DNA of 64,000 bases from Boesenbergia rotunda. Its lineage: Eukaryota > Streptophyta > Magnoliopsida > Zingiberales > Zingiberaceae. Positions within the stretch are counted from its first letter, which is position 1. Each line of letters begins with the position of its first letter. The notes below the pieces were generated by a model. It was not told the origin of the DNA. It ran no database searches and saw only the letters and a program-made list of their open reading frames with translations. The position numbers were made by a program, and so were the translations under genes. The DNA lies in assembly GCA_024364735.1 (NCBI GenBank), contig JAGFNQ010005388.1, forward strand, positions 564,876 through 628,875, written 5' to 3'. Positions 9,501 through 20,754 of this stretch are shown here, in pieces.

Positions 9501-11336
9501 CATGCCTCCAGACAGCTCAAGGACTATGAGAAGAATTACCCTACCCACGACCTTGAGCTAGCAGCTGTGGTTTTTGCACTGAAGCTTTGGAGACACTACC
9601 TGTATGGAGTGCAGTGCAGGATCTTCACAGACCATCAGAGTTTGAAGTACTTCTTCACTCAGAAGGACCTGAATATGAGGCAGCGCAGGTGGCTAGAGTT
9701 GGTCAAAGATTATGACTATGAAATCCTCTACCACCCAGGTAAAGCTAATAAAGTGGCAGATGCACTGAGCAGAAAATCCTGTGCAGCACTGATGTCCCTT
9801 TCATCATTGTCTCTACCACTTCAGAAAGAAATAAAGGATTTTGGAGTCGAGGTAATAATTGGGCAACTTTCTGCATTGACTCTAGAGTCAACCTTGCTTG
9901 TGGATATACAAAGAAAGCAAAGTCAAGACTCAGAAATCCAGAAGATCAAGCAGGGGATCCAAGAGGCAGAAAATTCAGAGTTTCGAGTATCAGATAGTGG
10001 CATCCTCTATTTTGGAGACCGCCTTTGCGTCCCCAATGATGAGGAACTAAGAAATAATATTTTAGAAGAAGCCCACAGTACCCCGTACTCTATGCATCCT
10101 GGTTCTACTAAGATGTATCAAGATTTAAAGAAAGGATTCTGGTGGTCTGGACTCAAGCGAGACGTGGCCAGATATATCAGTACCTGCTTGACCTGCCAGA
10201 GAGTCAAAGCAGAGCACCAGAGACCAGGAGGAGTTCTACAGCCACTTCCCATTCCAGAGTGGAAGTGGGAAGAAATATCCATGGACTTTATCACAGGTCT
10301 TCCAAGAACCACCCATGGACATGATGCAATTTGGGTGATAGTGGACAGGTTGACCAAGTCTGCCCACTTCCTAGCCATCAAGTTATCGCATTCGGTAGAG
10401 CAGTTAGCACAGCTGTACGTGAAAGAAGTGATCAGGCTTCACGGAGTTCCGAGGTCGATCGTGTCTGACAGAGATGGGCGATTCACCTCCCATTTTTGGA
10501 AGTGTGTTCAGGACGCCCTAGGCACCAGACTTCAGTTCAGCACAACTTTCCATCCCCAGACAGATGGACAAACAGAGAGAGTAAATCAGATTTTAGAAGA
10601 CATGCTCAGGGCTTGTGCATTGGACTTTAAAGGCAGTTGGTGCAAATTTCTATGCTTAGCTGAGTTTGCCTACAACAATAGCTATCAGGCCACCATCAGG
10701 ATGGCACCTTATGAGGCATTATATGGCAGGAAATGTAGATCACCCATATGTTGGCAAGAAGCTGGTGAGAAGAAAGAGATGGAGTCAGGACTAGACAGCC
10801 AGACTGAGCTTATAGATGAGACCACTCAGGCTATCCAGACGATCCGCCAGAGGATTGAGACTGCCCAGAGTAGACAGAAAAGTTATGCTGACACACGCCG
10901 TAGGCCACTTGAATTCCAAGTTAGAGATTCAGTATTTCTCAAGGTCGCTCCCATGAAGGGAGTGGTGAGATTTGGCAAGAAGGGAAAGCTGAGTCCTCGC
11001 TACATAGGACCCTACAAGATTATAAAGAGAGTTGGGAAAGTAGCCTATGAGCTGGACTTGCCAGAGGATATGTCAGCTATCCACAGTACCTTCCATGTCT
11101 CTATGCTAAAGAAGTGCATTCACGACCCTAGCCAAGTGATTCAGCCTCAGTCAGTACAGATCCAAGAAGATCTTAGTTATGAGAGCCGACCGACACAGAT
11201 AGTGGACAAAGCAGTTAAGAGATTAAGAAACAAAGAAGTGCCACTAGTGAAGGTCATCTGGCAGAATCAAAAGCATGAAGAGGCTACTTGGGAACGTGAG
11301 GACATCATGAGAGAGAGATATCCAGAATTATTCTAA
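9501..11336 (+). CDS. Tekay-like pol C-terminal half: RNase H, integrase, chromodomain
   Basis: An uninterrupted frame from the left junction to the stop at 11334-11336. RNase H gives IFTDHQSLKYFFTQKDLN and the tail HPGKANKVADALSRK. The integrase zinc-binding domain shows HPGSTKMY and CLTCQRVK. The catalytic core has MDFITGLPRT, VSDRDGRFTS and the DDE glutamate in QTDGQTERVNQ. A GPY/F-like module (SPRYIGPYKI) follows, then a chromodomain ending TWEREDIMRERYPELF. Integrase inserts the cDNA, and the chromodomain probably targets heterochromatin. Reverse transcriptase and protease are absent. Bases 9493-9503 suggest a small deletion, since the usual Gly-Arg-Val-Ile-Ala-Tyr-Ala-Ser is shortened out of frame. 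With no upstream start it is unlikely to be translated. Confidence 0.9.
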   Translation, partial: HASRQLKDYEKNYPTHDLELAAVVFALKLWRHYLYGVQCRIFTDHQSLKYFFTQKDLNMRQRRWLELVKDYDYEILYHPGKANKVADALSRKSCAALMSLSSLSLPLQKEIKDFGVEVIIGQLSALTLESTLLVDIQRKQSQDSEIQKIKQGIQEAENSEFRVSDSGILYFGDRLCVPNDEELRNNILEEAHSTPYSMHPGSTKMYQDLKKGFWWSGLKRDVARYISTCLTCQRVKAEHQRPGGVLQPLPIPEWKWEEISMDFITGLPRTTHGHDAIWVIVDRLTKSAHFLAIKLSHSVEQLAQLYVKEVIRLHGVPRSIVSDRDGRFTSHFWKCVQDALGTRLQFSTTFHPQTDGQTERVNQILEDMLRACALDFKGSWCKFLCLAEFAYNNSYQATIRMAPYEALYGRKCRSPICWQEAGEKKEMESGLDSQTELIDETTQAIQTIRQRIETAQSRQKSYADTRRRPLEFQVRDSVFLKVAPMKGVVRFGKKGKLSPRYIGPYKIIKRVGKVAYELDLPEDMSAIHSTFHVSMLKKCIHDPSQVIQPQSVQIQEDLSYESRPTQIVDKAVKRLRNKEVPLVKVIWQNQKHEEATWEREDIMRERYPELF

Positions 11337-11371
11337 GTTCGAGGACGAACTTTTTATAAGGTATGGGGGAT

Positions 11372-13697
11372 TGTAACGCCCCAAAATTCCCATTTTTAGT
11401 TCTTAAAGTCCTTAGAATTATTTAAAAATGGTTTAGAAATATTCTAGATATTTTTAGGAATTTTTAGAATATTTTTATGGAATTTTCCGAGTCCGTTTAG
11501 TATTTAAAAAAAAAAAGAGAAAGAAAGCCAAAAAAGGAAAAACCACTTAAGGGCAGCCGGAGTTCGAACCCGCAACCACCCGGAAACCGGAAGCAAGCGA
11601 GACCAGCCAGGCTAGGGGTATCAAGCACAACAAGGGACGGAGAGAAGGGTATTTAAAGTATGGTTAGGTTGATCGGCCCATAAGTATAAATAGAAAATTT
11701 AAAGAGAGAAGTTGGGATTTCTCTCAAACCCTTTCGGCCAACACCCTTGCGCCGACCCCTCTCCCTCTCCTCTCTTGTGCGCACGCCACACCAAGCCTAG
11801 AGGGCCGGCCAAAGCTCTTCTCCAAGAGATCTTCTATATTTGGATCCCCGCGACGAGAGGAACGCGTAGGTGCGAAGAATTCTCCGAGATCTCAAGTTTC
11901 TTCCGAGTCCTAGACGTCAATCTTGGTTGTAAGTCCAAGATATCAATGTAAGTACTGCTCACCTGCAGTAAGAGGCGGTTTTTCCGCAAGAATTTCCTTT
12001 AAAAGATTTTAAAAGAGATATTTCCTTTTTGTTTAAGTTTTTGCATGTAAGCTTAGTTCATTAATTGTTGTATGCTTATGTATATGTTTGATAAGCACCC
12101 TATGTGAGTTTAGGGCTAAGAAAGTTATGAGAAAAGAAAAGAGAAGATAAAGATAAGAAAAGAAAAGGCCAAGGCCTTAAGAAATCCCCAAAAGTCAAGA
12201 CTTAGGGATTTTAGCACGCAAGGTGCTCCAGAAAATGCCAAGGCATTTACAGATAAGAAAGAAAAGAAAGAAAAGCTATTTTATTTTCTAAGGCCAGTAC
12301 CCGGCGTCCAAGGGCGTCGTTAAAGAAATCCAGGTGTCCAATTCCAAGGTCTTGGCCCTGGTAGACCAAGGTCTGCTCTATTAGGATTGGCGGCTCGCTA
12401 CCCCAACCTTTTAGGGAACGCGCATGAGATGGTACTTACGTCTTCAGTGGATCCAAGTGATTATTATTTTCAAGTATATGCTTTAGCAAAGTTTCGAAAG
12501 TTTAGAAAGTTTTCAAAAGTTAAAGAATAGCTAAAGTTTCAAGTTGAGCCAAGAGAAGTAAATTGAGATTTATTATTGCTTGAGTATGCATGTTTTGAGT
12601 TATACATGTTTTAGTTTTCTTTCAAGCATATTAGTATCTCATATGTTTTCATATTGTTCTAGAAGCATGTTTGCACATTTCGAGATTTTGTGAGCTAGAT
12701 AGTACTTACTAAGCTTTTTGCTTACTAGATGCATTTCCTCTTATTGCAGATAAAGGTAAAGGCAAGCAATTCTGAAGGAAGGCGACGAGGCGGTGCTGAG
12801 AAAAGTGTGTGTGGTGGCTGATTTTGGAGAGATCTTCGAGACAAGACAATTTAACTATTCAAACACAATGTTATAGCTTATTCAGATTTTAAGTTCTTGT
12901 TTTATGGAGTTAGCGAACATTTAAGTTTTGGATAGTTTTACATGCTCAATTGCTTAGAGTAAAGATTCCATGTCATTTCATTTAGCTTATATATTCTTAT
13001 GTTTGCATTGGATGAGTAGAAATGTGAGTAATTGGAGATATTGATACTTTGTTAGAGAAGTAGATGCATGTGCCATGATAGTATCAATTTCTGCTTGAAT
13101 TAAGTTTTTATTGCTTAAAAATGTTTAGAAAAGTTGCAATCACATTTCATAATGCTTTAGCAAGGTCGTAGAACATGTATTTGGGGTTATGAATGCATAG
13201 GAGTCAAGATTGGTACAAACTCTATTGTTAAAGTTTATATAAACTTGTTTAGTTTATTTTCTTCCATGAAAGTCTTAAATTCAAGTTTATGGATTCGTCT
13301 GATCGGCTAAATTGTTTAGGAAACTGACATAGAGTATAGAAATGGTGTCGTAGTTTGATATGGCTCGAAACTGAATGAATGGTGGACTTAAGAAGCAAGA
13401 GCCGAAAACTTGTAAAACTGATTACAGGCGTACCAGTCAACTGCTACGTCACCAGTCGACTGGTACGGGCAGTTTGAGTTGGGTGAGGCTTGTTTCAATA
13501 AGTATCAACTACGGGTTTTGAGAAGGAAAGTGTGATATGGTATCATGCATGAGTACCTAAGTTAGAATATAATTGTTAAAAGAATTTAAAAGAAAAAAAA
13601 AAAGATTTTCCGCATTTTACTTTTAGTCGTGCATTAGAGTTGAGAAGTAGAGGAAAGTAACGATCCGTCTAAGGCAGTAAGAAGGCGGGTCGCTACA
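11372..13697 (+). repeat. 3' LTR of the Tekay-like element
   Basis: Starts TGTAACGCC after the polypurine run at 11361-11370 and ends GGGTCGCTACA at 13697, about 2.33 kb. A TATA box lies at 11685-11693. Near 13430-13470 it holds a short inverted motif (CCAGTCAACTG, then CCAGTCGACTGG). The five bases after it are ATCAT; the matching left duplication is not in the window. Confidence 0.85.
11685..11693 (+). promoter_or_regulatory. TATA box of the Tekay-like LTR
   Basis: TATAAATAG sits about 310 bases into the LTR, ahead of a CT-rich leader (11710-11770). This matches the usual U3/R arrangement of a retrotransposon promoter. Confidence 0.6.
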
Positions 13698-14237
13698 ATC
13701 ATACACCTATAAACATCGCACAACTAGTTAGATCATAATTAACCTAATTTTAATATTAGTCAAATTCTATAATCCTGGGTTACATGTTGTGCACCTAGCA
13801 CCAACTCAGAGTCGAATTTAGAAGGTGTTCGAGAAAATGTGTCGATAGGTGTTTAGGAGTAGGAGTCAGTAGGTGCTCGGGAATCAAATTAGGGTCGGAA
13901 GGTGCTCGGGAGTTGGAGTCAAAAGGTGTTGGAAAATTATGACTAGGACCACCCAATGACACTCGACTTTAGAAACCAACACTTGGGAAATTAGATCGAA
14001 GCCAAAAGCTTGTTGTATCATAATTTAAGAAAATAAGGAAATTTCTAGGAGAACATCAGGTGCAATAATAGTATCCAATAACGATGAGTATTAATGTTAA
14101 TTATCAATTGAGTGTTATCTGTAGGATAGAAGAAGCGCTAGAGAGGTGATGAATAACGGTGTCGCTTTTTCACGTTTTTTGAAATTTCGAGAGATAGTAT
14201 CGAAAATAGAAATCAAATACAATACATAATACAATAC
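13698..14237. other. unassigned repeat-like spacer
   Basis: No coding region. From about 13815 to 13930 a short word (AGGTGCTCGGGAG and variants) recurs with GGAGTC between copies. I cannot assign it to an element. Confidence 0.35.
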
Positions 14238-15688
14238 ATATTGCTGCAATTGTTCTCGAGTAAAGGTTGACCAGTTTGACTAAGCCTGAGTTGGCCCGAG
14301 TTTGAGTTTTGATGTATGATAATATGTGAGAAAGAAGTCAAGTGGGTAAATGAAGGACCAGATACTTGATTGGGAAGTTCCACTGGGCCTAGGCAGTTGA
14401 AGACCTAGTTGAGAACTAGGAAATGAAAGACCTAGTGGGGCTAGGTAGTGAAGTCTTAGTTGGGAACTAGGCAATGGAAATCCTAACTGGGATAGGTGGT
14501 GAAAGACCTAGTTGGAAACTAGACAAATGGAAAGTTCTAGTGGGACTAGGCAGTGGAAGACCTAGTTGGTAACTAGACAAATGGAAAGTCCTAGCAGGTC
14601 TAGGCGGTGGAAATGTCCAAGTGAGTCAAGGATGACCAGACACTTGATGGTCAAAAGTCTAACGGAAAGTTAGGCAAGGGAAAGTCCAAGTGGGTCAAAA
14701 GATGACCCAATACTTTGTGAAGAAGTCTTGGCAAGTCAAAGTTGATCGGATGCTAGGCAACGAGAAATCCTAATATATCACGAATGACTGGTGGGCAATG
14801 CAAGTCCTAGTAGGTTAAAGTCAACCGGATATTAGGCAAGATGTGATTTCAGTCTCAGAAATACTAAAATTAGGGTTTGAAATTAATTGGTGAGCTTCAA
14901 CAATCGATTGACAAACTCCAGACTTGAACCTTCGGGTTTTGATGCACCAATCGATTAGCATAATCAATTGAGTAGCACCAATAGATTGGTGGTCATGACG
15001 AATAGATTGAGAGATCAATTCACGAAAATAGAAAGAGAAGAATCAATTAGGTCAATCAAGTTTGGCATTCCTAATCAATTAGGGAAATTGATTAGTTGAG
15101 TTTTTCGTGAAGCACGGTAGGCTTTTGAATCAATTAGCAATCGATTGGCTAGATTTTCATAGTGGAATTGGTGGGGGAAATCCATTCAAGGCTCATCAAT
15201 AGATTGGGGTAATTGTGGCAATCAATTAGGGATAAGGCTAATCGATTGAGATACATTTTTCAACCCAAGAGAAACCTTAGAAAAGGGTGTTTCATGATTT
15301 TTTTTTGTAAGCCGGTTTTTGAGGTTTTGGCAACAAGTGTTGTTGTACTTTCCAAGCATCATGAGATTAACCAAAATAGCCAAAGCAATGTTCATTGTTG
15401 TATAGTCTTTATCGATTTCATTTATAATATTATTTGTGTTTCTTGTTGTATTCTCGTGTTTGAGTTTGTACAAGGTTTCTCTACCTCTAGGAAGGAGGTT
15501 TTTATAGTGATACTGTGAGTGAGGAGTGAACCCTTAGATTAGTCACTTCAAAGAGAAGGATACCAAGTAAAATCTAAGGTGTTAGCATTGTGAAGTCTTC
15601 GCTTCAAGTTTTTGCTGCAAATCAAGTTCAAAGAAATGAAATGAGCTATTCACCCCTCCCCCTCCTCTAGTTCATATCGGTCCCAACA
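14238..15688 (+). repeat. LTR of decayed copia element G (first copy)
   Basis: Ends CCCAACA at 15688 directly before a degraded initiator-Met primer site. The left end is approximate (TGCTGCAATTGTTCTCG). A homologous LTR starts at 62927. The first half holds imperfect tandem units built on GTCCTAG, GGAACTAGGCAA and similar words (about 14390-14640). The second half holds many copies of ATCGATTGG/CCAATCGAT-type palindromes (14895-15250). Length is about 1.45 kb. Confidence 0.7.
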
Positions 15689-15690
15689 AG

Positions 15691-15702
15691 TCGTGTCAGA
15701 GC
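15691..15702 (+). promoter_or_regulatory. degraded tRNA-iMet primer-binding site of element G
   Basis: TCGTGTCAGAGC follows the LTR end by two bases and differs by little from the TGGTATCAGAGC seen in other copia elements here. Confidence 0.6.
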
Positions 15703-15939
15703 AAGGCTTCTCTTCATCGGACTAATCTTCGAAAGAAGCAAGAGCTAGAGGAAGAAGAAGAAATTGAAAGTTGAAGCCCTAATTTCAACAAGTTAAAATA
15801 CTAATTATCAAAGGAGCTCAACTTCAAAAATAGATTTTTGAAGCTGATTTAGATATGATATAGCACCTCCACCCTTCTGATTGGGAAGCTTAGACCTTTG
15901 GAAATTAAGGGCTGAAAATTTACATGATGAACATTAAAG

Positions 15940-16819
15940 ATTGATTCATCTTAATGGAGGGATTTGAAGTCCCAATTGATAATCAAGGAAGACTCCTTAA
16001 TAAAAGGAAGCGGGCAGAGCGACAACTCCAAAAATTTGAGACAAATAACAAGGTAACCAAAAGTTTGGTCAATTTAATCCCTAACGATATCTTATGTAAA
16101 TTAGGGGATTATAAGAGCTTAAATGAATTGTAGAGCAAATTGTCCAAGCTTCATGAAGATCCATCCTCAATGGAAAGTAACAAAAAAAATAAAGAGGGGA
16201 ACTCTTTGTTTTAAGTACATGAGGATTCATTTGTTTGGTCAGTGTTCAACATCTGAGGATGAAGATAAAGAAGAATCCACCTCAAGGATTAAGGGGGAGA
16301 GTTCATTGACACTGTAACAAAGAGAACCCTCAATTTCCGAAGCCAATGTGGAAGAAGAGTGTGCCACCCTTACAAATTGTGAAGGTATACCATTTTCAAT
16401 TAACAAAAGTAAAAAATCATATTAGATGCTTTGAGTATGGGGAAAAAGACACTATAAAAGCAAGTTTCAAAATTGATGAAGAAAAAAGTTCATGTGGAAC
16501 CCAAGGTAAAGGAGAGGTCAAAAGAAGTCAGTCCTGTGAACGAAAAGGCAAGGAACACATTGTGTGCTTCTCTTACAATAAAAATGGACATTACTAGAAT
16601 CAATATCCAAGGAGGAGAAATCCGACAAAGAGCATAGTAGAAAGCTCAAGTGAAGGGGGAGCTTCCAAAAATAAAATTAAGGTACCATTAGTTAATAGTA
16701 TTGCTTTATATCATGATAACAAGCATGCTAGAAATAACTTTTATGATTTTAATGCTTATTATCATGACAATAGAAAGCATAATAATTTTAGGAGAATTAT
16801 AGATCATAACATGCTAGAT
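15940..16819 (+). pseudogene. decayed copia gag of element G
   Basis: Translation pieces in changing frames match copia gag: EGFEVPIDN, LVNLIPNDILCKLGDYKSL, SKLSKLHED. Near 16560 there is a zinc knuckle remnant reading CFSYNKNGHY, with a stop where the knuckle continues and its second and last cysteines lost. Many stops and frame changes show long decay. The reading resumes after the MITE at 17295. Confidence 0.6.
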
Positions 16820-17295
16820 AGGGATGTCAATTCGGGTGGGTCAGATCGGGTTAGGTCAGGTTAGGTTTTTTTTAAAAAAATCCCAACCAAAATATGATAT
16901 GAGCTCGAATACAACCCAAAACTCCTAAACCCGAACTTGAACCCGACCAACCAGAACTCAACCTAAATAACACAAAAACCCCAATTCAAAATGACTTTTT
17001 TTAGGGCTATTATCCCTATAATTCTTCATTTTTATCTCAATACTCCATCATTATCATACTAACATTGATGTTAGTATACATAAAAACATCATAATTTTTA
17101 ATATAAAATTTGATTTAACCCTAAAATAATTCACTAAATTCTAAAATCAGGTCAACCGGGTCAACTTGAATTCGACCCGAAAATTTTCAACCCAAAACCC
17201 TCCAACCGAACCCGAAAATACCAAACCTGAACTTGATTTTTAGCAAGTCAACTCAGGTCAGGTCATCGAGTCGGATTCATTTTTGACACCTCTAG
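16820..17295. mobile_element. hAT-like MITE
   Basis: Imperfect terminal inverted repeats AGGGATGTCAA (left) and TTGACACCTCT (right) are flanked by an 8-base near-duplication, TGCTAGAT at 16812-16819 and CGCTAGAT at 17296-17303. An 8-base duplication and this type of end fit the hAT superfamily. There is no coding capacity. The interior repeats GGTC/GACC-rich words at both ends (GGTCAGATCGGGTTAGGTC). Confidence 0.65.
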
Positions 17296-18480
17296 CGCTA
17301 GATTAACTTTACGTAAGGATAGGAAGGTGGAAAAATTTAGGCAAGAAATCTAAGCATTCTAGATATGTGCCTTAAAAGAAAAATATCCAAGACATTCATG
17401 AAAAATCCAAGTTTGAGAATTTAAGGATAAGGAATCAAGTCTTGAGGTCAAGACTTGAGTGATTGGAAAGGACCCTAAAGAAAATGGCAAATAATGTCAA
17501 AGGGCCCAAGAAGAAAAACCTAGGTCAAAATAGACAAGAGTCATCTAAGGATAAGAGAGGTTTATGATACAAACCTAAGTTCAAGGAAAAGGTGTCATCA
17601 TACTATAGAGTTCTATATGGCTATGAAACTAACCCCAGGCCTAGGAGTTAAGCCAAGGTTACAACGAAAACTATCTCTAAAGTTGACCTTGAGGAGATTA
17701 GTATAACTAAGGTTCTAAATAACATAGGAAAGTCATTAGAAATATATTAAGAGAAGTTATCCCTAGTGGGTACCTAAGGAGCATTAATAGGTTTTGGATT
17801 CCTAAGAGTGTGTTCTCTATACCCTAAATGGGTTAGAGTATGTCAACTCTAATTAGAAGAGTAGTTAAACCAACTATGATGAAGTTGTCACTTTAGGGCA
17901 TTTTCAAGGTATTGTGACACTTGATCATGAGAAGATGATTTTTACTCATGAAAAGTGAAAGTGTGCCAATAAAACTTTTGAAGTATTGAGGTTAATCAAA
18001 TTGGCACAAATAGGATAGAACTCAAAGGAATGTCAAGATGAAATTTGGGCATTTTCTAGGGAGATGTGGGCAACTTATATTTATTTTGGATTAGTGATTA
18101 GTTGAGGATACTTAGATAAAAAATCTAGGAAATTACTTTGTGCTTCAACTACCATGCTTGTATGTCTTATCAAATGTCATGACATCATACTTTACATTCA
18201 TATTGCTATGAAAAATATTACATATAATGTCATACATATATCATTTAGATATGATAATTTTCTTTTGAAAAATACTCATTTGATGTATTCTATAATCATT
18301 ATCATGCATTATTTCAATTCGTTATGATTAAGGACAATAATATTAATTGACACCCTAGGTAAGATGATCAAAGTCAAAATACCTAGAGTGAGATGCATAA
18401 TTCTTTAGTTTTAAGGAAAATCTATTTTATATCTCACAAAGACCATAGAGCTGATTGGTATGTCTATTGAGACACATAAG
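17296..18480 (+). pseudogene. decayed pol-region remnant of element G
   Basis: Short readable pieces such as LRSINRFWIPKSVFS (about 17780-17825) and TFEVLRLIKLAQ resemble the gag-protease linker and GAG-pre-integrase region of Sirevirus-type elements. Stops occur every few codons. From about 18120 onward no recognisable coding sequence remains. Confidence 0.45.
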
Positions 18481-18667
18481 TGTTGGGTTGCAAATAAAGT
18501 CCCACATTAGAAACACATGGAAAGAAACAGTGACTTATAAGGAAAAGATATCTCTATTGGTATGATACATTTTGAATAAAGCTCAAAAGCAAAACCATGA
18601 GGGCTTAGGACTAAAGTGGATAATATCATACAATTATGGAGATATCTAAATTCTTTTGGTCATAACA
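18481..18667 (+). repeat. TRIM-family LTR with primer site, no partner
   Basis: 187 bases from TGTTGGGTTGCAAATAAAG to CATAACA, followed by ATTGGTATCAGAGC. It is closely similar to the two LTRs of the complete TRIM at 61716-62473. No 3' LTR is found downstream, so this is the 5' end of a TRIM cut off within about 30 bases. Confidence 0.75.
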
Positions 18668-19681
18668 ATTGGTATCAGAGCTAAGTGGCTGATATTGTGG
18701 TTGCAAGTGCACAAGACCATCGTCAAGTAATATAAAAGATTATCATATCCATAGGGAATGTTGATTAAGCACTACTCGAGTTTGCAAGCCTAAGCTATCT
18801 AGACAATCGCAGGGTTGTTTGTGAAAGCTTGTGAGAAAGAGAGAAGAGAAGGAGAGGGAAAGAGAGAGAAGTAAGAGAGAGAATTGATCTTAAGGGAAGA
18901 GTTGGATGAGAGGAATCTAGGATTTCAATTTTGCTATAATGCTAGTTGATACTCTATGAATTATTCATATCTTAGTCTCAATGTTATGCACTCGAAGAGA
19001 TCCGAACTAGTTATCGGTGTGAACCTTGCAGAAGTTCACCGGAGTGCTTCCCCCTTGGGGATCTAATACTATTAATTAGAGGAGGTAACCTAAAGAGTCC
19101 AGTTAAAGGTAACCCTTTGTCACGAAGGGCCCCTGATCATACTACTCTAGATTACACTAAACACTTCCTAGCATGGGATAGAGAGAAACTCATTAACCGT
19201 TGTTAGCTAATCTCTTGTAAAGAATTGACTTCTATTTTGAGACAATGCACGAGATGTCTAGTTAAAGGTAGCCCTTTGTGACTAAGAGCTCCCCGATCAT
19301 TCAATTTCAAAAATTCTCTCTACGTGCTGACCAAACCCTTCACATCTACATGTATTCACCACTCACATATTTTATCAAACACATACAAGGTACAATACAT
19401 ATAGAACAAGACAATAAAAATTTCATTGAACAAGAAAATTGACAAATCCATAGTTTGTAAATCAACATCACATAATAACTACTCCCAACATCCTAGACTA
19501 GAGAATCTACTCCATTGCAAGGAGGATACAACAAGAAAACAAGAAATAAAGCATCTACAACTCAAAACATGAAGAGAAGAGAGAAGAGGATGCTTATCGA
19601 TGTATCGCTGGTCTTCTTGAAGGATCTCCTTACTCCAAAGGCAGACAGATTGTTGATAGAGGGGAAGACGGTGGCTTTAGG
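18668..19681. other. LTR-like non-coding sequence hosting element A
   Basis: There is no open frame of note. Two direct repeats of about 45 bases, 19096-19140 and 19255-19300, share GTTAAAGGTA, CCCTTTGTGAC-type and CC(C)GATCAT words. The start (GCAAGTGCAC ... GTCAAGTAATA ... ATCATATCCATAGGGA) resembles, on the minus strand, the 3' end of Tat/Athila-type LTRs; this is a weak resemblance. Element A inserted at its right end with a duplication at 19677-19681. Confidence 0.35.
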
Positions 19682-19788
19682 TGTTGATGCAGTCTGACTT
19701 GATTGTTATTTTGGTGTTCACACCGATTTAAGTTTAGGTTAATAAGATAAGATCGGCTTAAGTCCTGGTTGGGGACTGGGCATGAATC

Positions 19789-20080
19789 CCAGTGAGTGAA
19801 GTCGGGTGACGGAAATCTCGGTGAGTGAAGCCGGGTGATGGAAACCCTGGTGAGTGAAGCTGGGTCCTGGTGAGTGAAGTCGGGTGATGGAAACCCCGGT
19901 GAATGCAGCCGGGTGATGGAAACCCCGGTGAGTGAAGCCGGGTGATGGAAACCCCAGTGTGTGAAGCCAGGTTCTAGCGAGTGAAGCTAGGTGGAACAAA
20001 ACCGCGATGAGTGAAGCCGGGTCCTAGCGAGGGAAGCTAGGTTGAACAAAGTCCCGGTGAGTGAAGTCAGGCACGAAGTC
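19789..20080 (+). repeat. imperfect tandem repeats in LTR A
   Basis: About a dozen units of roughly 16-30 bases built on GGTGAGTGAAGCCGGGT, alternating with GATGGAAACCCC or CCTGG, and shifting near 19970 to AGCGAGTGAAGCTAGGT. The same array, with a different unit count, is in the 3' LTR at about 53083-53440. Confidence 0.8.
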
Positions 20081-20194
20081 TTGGTCTGGGGGACTGAGCA
20101 TTGAGTGTACTGGTCGGAGAGGGCACGTGAGCTCTTTCTCCAGGACCAGAATGAGTCAGAAAGGGCTAGGGAGCCTGTTCTCTGGACTTAGGGT

Positions 20195-20754
20195 TGAATT
20201 GGTCGGAGCTGGATCAGTCTGGAGACCGATCAGGGAGTTAGCACTAACTCCTAGTTGTGGATCAGTCTGGTGATCGATCTAGGGAGTCTGATTGTTCTGG
20301 TGAACGATCAGAGAGAGAACAGAATGTTTCTATTCGGCTCATGATCGTTCTGGTGAATGATCAGAGAGAGAACAGAATGTTTCTGTTTGGTTTCTGATCG
20401 TTCTGGTGAACGATCAGAGAGAGATCAGTAGCTTCTAGAGAAAACCTTGATCGGTCAGTGTGACCGATCAAGGGCCTCCTGGACCGATCAGGATGGGTCC
20501 TAATCGGTTTAGAGGTGACCTGATTGGTCACTGTGACCGATCAGGGCACAGCCTGATCGGTCAGGTGACCAATCAGGCCAAGAACTTGTAGGGAACTGGA
20601 GGAAACTCCAGCAAGGTGGTGGTTCGGTCCGGTGACCGATCCACGATCCCTGATCGGTCAGTTTGACCGATCAGGGAGTCACTGGATCGATCAGGAGGTG
20701 ACCTGATCGATCATGGTCTTCACTGATCCGTCGGGTGACCGATCAGTGTCTGAT
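20195..20754 (+). repeat. palindrome array in LTR A (GATCGGTC...GACCGATC)
   Basis: A series of inverted pairs such as TGATCGGTCA ... TGACCGATCA and GATCGTTC ... GAACGATC, each with a short spacer. The 3' LTR repeats this at about 53575-54125, and a further array lies in the internal region at 50166-50665. Confidence 0.85.

Larger units (their letters stand above)
9491..13697 (+). mobile_element. Tekay-like chromovirus (Ty3/gypsy), 5' truncated
   Basis: Contains the C-terminal half of pol (RNase H, integrase, chromodomain), a polypurine tract GGTATGGGGGAT, and a full LTR from 11372 (TGTAACGCCCC) to 13697 (ending TACA). The chromodomain and the TGTAACGCC start are typical of the Tekay clade. 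The left end breaks inside RNase H at the junction with the Athila-like LTR. The missing half may lie left of the window, beyond the Athila-like element. Confidence 0.8.

Noticed and set aside
11560..11600. GTTCGAACCC in the Tekay LTR resembles a tRNA B box (possible SINE or tRNA gene)
   Set aside because: No A box at the right distance, no cloverleaf and no SINE tail; it lies inside a well-bounded LTR.
19789..20080. Regularly spaced direct repeats that might suggest a CRISPR-like array
   Set aside because: Units are imperfect, spacers are themselves repeats, and the array lies inside an LTR present in two copies of a eukaryotic retrotransposon.
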